A DNA stretch of 64,000 nt from the NCBI RefSeq assembly GCF_004360225.1, contig NZ_SNUA01000004.1, forward strand, positions 186,001 to 250,000, written 5' to 3'. The DNA is from Alcanivorax sp. 24. GTDB lineage: Bacteria > Pseudomonadota > Gammaproteobacteria > Pseudomonadales > Alcanivoracaceae. This document shows positions 59,702-64,000 of the stretch, piece after piece (position 1 is the first letter of the stretch; each line of letters begins with the position of its first letter). Below the pieces are notes generated by a model, which searched no databases, was not told the DNA's origin, and worked only from the letters and a program-made list of their open reading frames with translations. Position numbers and translations under genes: made by a program.

Positions 59702-60862
59702 CTAGTTCATACCGTAAGTACCTACATCCACCTTGGAAAAGATCTCGTCCCAGTACAGTTTTTCCAGCTCTTCGACACTATCGACATCCTCTACCAGGTC
59801 GACCCAGCGAACCAGAATTTCATGGAATGAATCGAGCATCTCCTTGCCGCGTTCAACGCCGTGATTCTTGGCGTAATAGTTGACGATGGTATCCATGTCG
59901 GCTTTGACGAACTCGCGGGTGGCCTCCATCAGGGCTGGGTCCGGATCGTGCTGTTTGATTCCTTCCTTGTCCGCCAGCGCCATGGCCTCCGCTTTTTGTT
60001 CCAGTGAAGCCCAGGGTGACAGGGCGGTGGTGGCGGCGCCGGCGCGGAGTACGGCGCGGCGTTGCTCCTCGGTGAGCCCCTGCCAGACGTCCTGATTGAA
60101 ACCGGCGGCGCTGGCGCCCGCGTACAGACCGCCAGGGATAGCCAGGGTCATGTCGGTGACCACTTCGCCGAGGCCGAGATTGATGAGTTCCACCGGGGAG
60201 GTGATGCTGCAGTCGATCACGCCCTGGCTGAGTCCTTCCAGGGTTTCGTTGATGGTGAGGGAAACCGAGGAGGCGCCGAAATGCTGGGCCCAGCGGGACC
60301 AGTGAGAGCCGGCGACGCGGATGCGTTTGCCTTTCAGTTGGTCTTGATTGGTCACCGGGGTGGTGCATAAAAGGCCGTAACTGATGCTGGTGGCATTGGC
60401 GGTATAAACCTGATTCTGCTTTTCGTATTCCTCCAGACACTCGGGGCAGTGGAACAGAGTGAACTCCGACATGGCCGCTTCGAAAGCCAGCGCTTCCTTG
60501 CCATTCAGGGTTTCCGGATCCAGCAACAGAAGTTGCATGGCGGATTCGTTGACCAGATTGGTATGCGGATACATGGCGGGGAAGTACACGGTGTACATGA
60601 CGCCGATATCGGCGATGCCGTCACGCACACCGTCGGAAATTTCCGCGGCGCTCAGCAATGACATCGGATACACCTTCACCGACAGACTGCCGTCGGTATA
60701 TTGCTTTACCGTCTCCGCGTACTTCTGCATGACTTCGTCGGCTTTTGAACCCGGCGGGTAGCCCAGTGCCAATCTCAATGTGTCCGCGGCGCTAGCCTGG
60801 CCGAAACCGACCAGGAACATGGCCACGAGAAAAGCACGGGTGACACTTTTTGTTATCGCCAT
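59702..60862 (-). CDS. DctP-type TRAP solute-binding protein, second of a tandem pair
   Basis: 386 residues. A signal peptide (1-25, QASA-AD) precedes a DctP-like binding protein. Family-type features are the early LRLALGYPPGSKADE and KGKRIRVAGSHWSRWAQHFGA with the conserved Arg expected to hold a carboxylate. Unusual for DctP are the CPEC motif in FTLFHCPECLEEYEKQ, a further Cys in GLLCTTPVTN and one in GVIDCSI. It is about 30 nt downstream of a clearly paralogous gene. No TRAP permease is next to either. It may use a permease encoded elsewhere or serve a sensor. Both proteins end in YGM-Asn/Lys. Confidence 0.87.
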   Translation of the reverse strand: MAITKSVTRAFLVAMFLVGFGQASAADTLRLALGYPPGSKADEVMQKYAETVKQYTDGSLSVKVYPMSLLSAAEISDGVRDGIADIGVMYTVYFPAMYPHTNLVNESAMQLLLLDPETLNGKEALAFEAAMSEFTLFHCPECLEEYEKQNQVYTANATSISYGLLCTTPVTNQDQLKGKRIRVAGSHWSRWAQHFGASSVSLTINETLEGLSQGVIDCSITSPVELINLGLGEVVTDMTLAIPGGLYAGASAAGFNQDVWQGLTEEQRRAVLRAGAATTALSPWASLEQKAEAMALADKEGIKQHDPDPALMEATREFVKADMDTIVNYYAKNHGVERGKEMLDSFHEILVRWVDLVEDVDSVEELEKLYWDEIFSKVDVGTYGMN

Positions 60863-60892
60863 AATCAGTCACCTTTTCTCTGTGTTATCGGT

Positions 60893-62050
60893 TTACTTCA
60901 TTCCGTAGCTGGATACATCCACTTTGGAGAAAACCTCGTCCCAGTACAGCGCTTCCAGATCGTCGAGACTGTCCACATCCTGAACCAGGCCGACCCATTT
61001 TTTGAGAAGATCATGGAAGGTATCGAGCATTTCCTCACCGCGTTCGACGCCATGATTTTTAGCGTAGTAGTCGATGATGGTGTTGAGATCCTGCTTAATG
61101 AACTCACGGCTGGCCTCAAACAGTTCCGGTGATGCCTGGTGCAGTTCGGCGCCTTTTTCCTCGGTCTTCTTCAGAGCTTCCTTTTCAAGTTGCAGGTAGC
61201 TCCAGGGTGTTTCGGCGGTGTAACGGGCACCGGCGCGGAGAATAGCCTGTCGTTGTTTCTCATTGAGTTTGCGCCAGACATCAACATTGAAACTGCCGGC
61301 ATTGGCACCAGCATAGACGCCACCAGGAACGCTCATGGTGATATCGCTGACGGCCTCGATCAGTCCCAGGTTGATCAACTCCGGCGCTGATGCGATGGTG
61401 CAGTCAATCACGCCTTGGTGCAGCGCTTCGAGCGTATCGTTGATGGTCAGTGACATGGAGGTGGCGCCGAAATGTTCGGACCAGCGGGACCAGTGGGAGC
61501 CGGCTACGCGAAGACGTTTGCCTTTGAGTTGTTCCTGATTGGTGACCGGTTTGTTGCACAGCAAACCATAACTGGAGCTGGCGGCGTTGGCGGTATAAAC
61601 CTGTTTTTGCTGTTCGTACTCTTCAAGGCATTCGGGGCAGTTGAAGAAAGTGAATTCCGTCATGGCGCCTTCATAGGCCAGGGCGCCTTTACCATTCAGC
61701 GCTTTCTCGTCGAACAGCAACAGCTGCATGGAGGATTCGTTGACCAGATTGGTATGCGGATACATGGCGGGAAAGTACACCGTCAGCAAATAGCCGCCGT
61801 CGGCGATACCATCACGGACACCATCGGAAGTTTCTGAAGCATTGAGAAGAGACAGCGCGAAGACGCGTAACTTCAGATCACCATCGGAATATTTTTCCAC
61901 CGCTTTGGCGTAATTTTCCGCTGCCTTGGCGGGCAGGGACCCCGGAGGATAGCCGGTGGCATAACGCAAGGTGGTGGCGTGGGCGCCGGCCATGCCGGCG
62001 AGCAGAATCCCTATTAAGACCGGACGTAGAACGACAAGCAAAAAGTGCAT
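60893..62050 (-). CDS. DctP-type TRAP solute-binding protein, first of a tandem pair
   Basis: 385 residues. A signal peptide (about 1-26, GAHA-T) is followed by LRYATGYPPGSLPAKAAENYAKAVEKYSDGDLKLRVF. The segment KGKRLRVAGSHWSRWSEHFGATS has the Arg pattern of TRAP binders. The CPEC motif (FFNCPECLEEYEQQ), GLLCNKPVTN and GVIDCTI cysteines are shared with the next gene. Across their length the two proteins look more than half identical by eye, so they come from a tandem duplication. An exact 12-bp palindrome (62126-62137) lies 76 nt upstream. No permease or regulator gene adjoins. The ligand is unknown. Confidence 0.87.
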   Translation of the reverse strand: MHFLLVVLRPVLIGILLAGMAGAHATTLRYATGYPPGSLPAKAAENYAKAVEKYSDGDLKLRVFALSLLNASETSDGVRDGIADGGYLLTVYFPAMYPHTNLVNESSMQLLLFDEKALNGKGALAYEGAMTEFTFFNCPECLEEYEQQKQVYTANAASSSYGLLCNKPVTNQEQLKGKRLRVAGSHWSRWSEHFGATSMSLTINDTLEALHQGVIDCTIASAPELINLGLIEAVSDITMSVPGGVYAGANAGSFNVDVWRKLNEKQRQAILRAGARYTAETPWSYLQLEKEALKKTEEKGAELHQASPELFEASREFIKQDLNTIIDYYAKNHGVERGEEMLDTFHDLLKKWVGLVQDVDSLDDLEALYWDEVFSKVDVSSYGMK

Positions 62051-62125
62051 GGACGACCTCCCAAAAAAGGTGAGTAACCCACCATAAAAGGCGAGTCTGG
62101 CCGTCCTTACCCTATCGACAAAGCC

Positions 62126-62137
62126 ATAACCGGTTAT
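62126..62137. promoter_or_regulatory. 12-bp palindrome upstream of the TRAP binding protein pair
   Basis: ATAACCGGTTAT is an exact palindrome in the 125-bp gap between the phosphatase stop and the start of the tandem binding-protein genes. It is a candidate operator for those genes. Confidence 0.4.
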
Positions 62138-62175
62138 CGTCTGTTACGACGATTTGCCGGGAGGGGCTCGAGCCG

Positions 62176-62847
62176 TCAAACGAAGGTAATGGCGTCGCGC
62201 CGATCAGGGCGATCCAGGTGGGGCAGGGCATTGAACGTGGAAAGGCGCCATTCGGAACGACCAACGATAATTTCGCAGAATGCGCTGTTGCGGAACTGGA
62301 AATTCAACTCGATGGCGGAACGCGGCGCGGTCTGTAACAGGCCGGCTATGGTGGTGCCGATGACACCGCCGGAACTGACCGCCAGAACATTGTCTTCCCG
62401 GGACAAACCCGTGCACAGACCACCCAACGCCTGGTGGATGCGGCCGCCGAAATCCGCCCAGCTCTCGTGCTCTCCGATAAGGGTGCCGTCCACCCAGCCT
62501 TGATAAGCACCACGGAACGTCCGCCAGTAATCCACCGCGTCCCGTTTTTGGTGGCCGGCCACATCAGCGCTGCCAGTATGGCTGACATAAAGCGCGTGAC
62601 CATCGTACTCGTCCAGGCCGGGATGGGTGTCCAGAGGAGGAGGGTTTTCGGTGGCGGCGAGCAGGCTCTTGGCGGTGTCCTGTTGCCGCATCAACCCGCC
62701 GGCCAGGGCTCGCTTGAAAGTGACCCCCCGTTCACGGAAATACTCACCAAGCCAGCGTGCCTGCTGGTGACCGAGCTTGGAAAGCTGATCGTAATTGTCT
62801 TCGCCGAAGGCCGCTTGGCCGTGGCGTACCAGAAACAGTTTGGCCAT
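62176..62847 (-). CDS. Histidine phosphatase family protein
   Basis: 223 residues. The phosphohistidine motif is LFLVRHGQAAFG (about 4-15). The later segments ALAGGLMRQQDTA (second Arg) and VLAVSSGGVIGTTIAGLL complete the fold. It has Ser-Ser-Gly-Gly where the second catalytic His is most often found (SHGG), as occurs in some members of this phosphoglycerate-mutase-like superfamily, so activity may be reduced or altered. Substrate is unknown. The gene is divergent from the acyl-CoA dehydrogenase with 328 bp between starts. Confidence 0.87.
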   Translation of the reverse strand: MAKLFLVRHGQAAFGEDNYDQLSKLGHQQARWLGEYFRERGVTFKRALAGGLMRQQDTAKSLLAATENPPPLDTHPGLDEYDGHALYVSHTGSADVAGHQKRDAVDYWRTFRGAYQGWVDGTLIGEHESWADFGGRIHQALGGLCTGLSREDNVLAVSSGGVIGTTIAGLLQTAPRSAIELNFQFRNSAFCEIIVGRSEWRLSTFNALPHLDRPDRRDAITFV

Positions 62848-63015
62848 GAACGCTCCGTCCTGCCGATTCGGGAAACGGCAGATGATCCATGGCGGTGACG
62901 GCGCTGTCCACCCGTGCCCAGTGACAATCGGCGGAATGGACGAGGCGGGGGCACGCCGGGAAGGCAGAGGATAGGTAAAAAATGTCGCTTGGGCGGCAAC
63001 CGCCAGGGCTTCGGG

Positions 63016-63030
63016 TTGACGTTACGTCAA
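63016..63030. promoter_or_regulatory. TTGACGT-T-ACGTCAA palindrome upstream of acyl-CoA dehydrogenase
   Basis: TTGACGTTACGTCAA is a perfect 7+1+7 dyad, 145 nt upstream of the dehydrogenase ATG and 168 nt upstream of the phosphatase start. From memory it resembles the motif described for MerR-type LiuR/related regulators of branched-chain and fatty acid breakdown (TTGACGT/ACGTCAA halves). A 10-bp palindrome CGGGTACCCG also lies at 63110-63119. The 62848-63175 gap otherwise shows no gene. Confidence 0.5.
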
Positions 63031-63175
63031 GTGTTATCCTGAAGAATCACACCTTAGAATAGGGCGCTTTCCGGCAAACCGGTATGTCCTTTGCGGTATC
63101 CGGATGGTTCGGGTACCCGTTACGGGGCCGGGAAGGTCCCGTTTTCAAATGGCCAGGTTACAAAACAGGTGAGTC

Positions 63176-64000
63176 ATGCTTGACCAAAACGAAATTGAGC
63201 TGTTCCGCGATAATGTCCGCAAGTTCCTCGAGAAGGAAGTCGCGCCACACTATGACCAGTGGGAGAAAGAAGAGAAATTCCCCCGCGAATTGTGGAATCA
63301 ATTGGGTGAAAACGGGTTTCTGTGTGTCGACGTGCCGGAGGCCTACGGCGGCTTTGGCGCCGATTTCCGGCTTTCCGCGGTGATCGTGGAAGAGGCCTCC
63401 CGTTTGGGGTTCGGCGCTCTGGCGTCCAACCTGTCCGTGCACTCCGACATCGTTGCGCCCTATATCCTGCACCTGGGCACGGAGGAGCAGAAACAGAGCT
63501 GGTTGCCGAAGATGGTGGCCGGGGAGGCAGTGGGCTCCATTGGCATGACCGAGCCCGGTGCCGGTTCCGATCTGCAAGGCATGAAAACCCGCGCGGAAAA
63601 AGACGGCGATCACTATGTGATCAATGGCCAGAAGACCTTCATTACCAATGGCCAGCACAGCGACGTTATCGTCCTGGCCACCAAAACCGATCCCGATGCC
63701 GGCGCCAAGGGCGTGACCCTGTTTACCGTGGACGCCACGACGGCGGGTTTCTCCCGTGGCCGCAATCTGGAAAAGATGGGTCATCACGCGGCGGACACCT
63801 CGGAGTTGTTCTTCCAGGATGTCCGCGTCGGCGCCGACCAGATCCTGGGCGGAGAAGGCAAGGGTTTCTTCAACCTGATGAACGAGCTGCCCCGTGAGCG
63901 CTTGATTCTGGCGCTGAGCGCGGTGGCCGCGTGCGAAGGCATGCTGGAGCGGACCATCGAGTACGTCCAGGAGCGTCAGGCGTTCGGGCAGTCCGTGGCC
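63176..64000 (+). CDS. Acyl-CoA dehydrogenase (cut by the right edge)
   Basis: 275 codons are visible from ATG 63176; the family is usually about 380-390 residues, so roughly 70% is present. The N-terminal helical domain (LFRDNVRKFLEKEVAPHYDQWEKEEKFPRELWNQLGENGFL) is followed by the FAD-contact signature IGMTEPGAGSDLQGMKT (about 121-137), then GQKTFITNGQHSDVIVLATKT and the start of the C-terminal domain (RERLILALSAVAACEGML, QERQAFGQSVA). It oxidises an acyl-CoA to the 2,3-enoyl-CoA, passing electrons to ETF. Chain-length preference cannot be read from the visible part. The palindrome at 63016 may regulate it. Confidence 0.95.
   Translation, partial: MLDQNEIELFRDNVRKFLEKEVAPHYDQWEKEEKFPRELWNQLGENGFLCVDVPEAYGGFGADFRLSAVIVEEASRLGFGALASNLSVHSDIVAPYILHLGTEEQKQSWLPKMVAGEAVGSIGMTEPGAGSDLQGMKTRAEKDGDHYVINGQKTFITNGQHSDVIVLATKTDPDAGAKGVTLFTVDATTAGFSRGRNLEKMGHHAADTSELFFQDVRVGADQILGGEGKGFFNLMNELPRERLILALSAVAACEGMLERTIEYVQERQAFGQSVA

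Noticed and set aside
1-64000. rRNA, tRNA or CRISPR loci
   Set aside because: No rRNA-like sequence, no convincing cloverleaf and no regularly spaced repeat-spacer array was found on reading.

Overview
This window reads as chromosomal DNA of a GC-rich gammaproteobacterium. The order pilU-pilT / yggS-proC-yggT, the pilG-H-I-J-K-chpA-B-C cluster, and the divergent gshB-tonB-yqgE-ruvX-pyrR-pyrB-pyrC' block are arrangements known from Pseudomonas and its relatives. The accessory content (coniferyl-type aldehyde dehydrogenase beside a Tat-signal small subunit, TRAP transporters, acyl-CoA and HMG-CoA enzymes) would fit a marine hydrocarbon degrader of the Alcanivorax/Alloalcanivorax type. That placement is inferred from gene order and protein character; no database search was possible. 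I see no rRNA, tRNA, CRISPR array, transposase or prophage.

Layout. 1-2.9 kb: aldehyde oxidation genes with a divergent TetR regulator and a perfect 16-bp palindrome between them. 2.9-9.9 kb: a one-direction uptake and activation cassette of IclR regulator, TAXI binding protein, fused TRAP permease, two-subunit 3-oxoacid (PcaIJ-like) CoA-transferase and an unrecognised multi-span permease. 10-13.4 kb: yheT-like hydrolase, qmcA-nfeD pair and rsmE. 13.7-21.3 kb: lipoprotein amidase, a thiol-rich ArsR regulator with a two-part YeeE/YedE sulfur permease, an MFS exporter with divergent LysR, glyoxalase I, and a HerA-like ATPase. 21.5-24.2 kb: SlyD-like isomerase, lipid A acyltransferase and MBL-fold hydrolase.

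24.2-36.6 kb is the Pil-Chp chemosensory system controlling type IV pilus twitching: two response regulators, CheW-like PilI, receptor PilJ, methyltransferase PilK, the giant kinase ChpA with about eight Hpt-like repeats, methylesterase ChpB and CheW-like ChpC. Its effector motors PilT and PilU lie at 52.3-54.5 kb. 36.8-43.6 kb holds glutathione synthetase, TonB, YqgE, RuvX, a DUF2780 protein and the pyrimidine genes pyrR-pyrB-pyrC' (the last a catalytically degenerate dihydroorotase). 43.6-47.7 kb is a periplasmic thiol-redox module (DsbG-like plus membrane-anchored TlpA-like) divergent from an OmpR/QseC-type two-component system. 47.8-51.4 kb is a LysR-azoreductase-glutathionyl-hydroquinone reductase-pirin group that looks like a quinone/electrophile defence unit. 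51.4-52.1 kb is a HigBA toxin-antitoxin pair.

From 54.6 kb come yggS, proC and yggT, then HMG-CoA lyase, a membrane-anchored lipase-like hydrolase, an OsmC protein, two tandem DctP-type TRAP binding proteins with no permease, a histidine phosphatase, and an acyl-CoA dehydrogenase cut by the right edge.

The intergenic spaces are informative. A family of REP/BIME-like palindromes sharing TTCGCTG and CCCACAG blocks occurs at 21359, 45101 and 56230, with likely relatives at 9971 and 52187. A separate perfect 30-bp inverted repeat sits at 15483. Candidate operators lie at 2151, 2942, 48691, 62126 and 63016.
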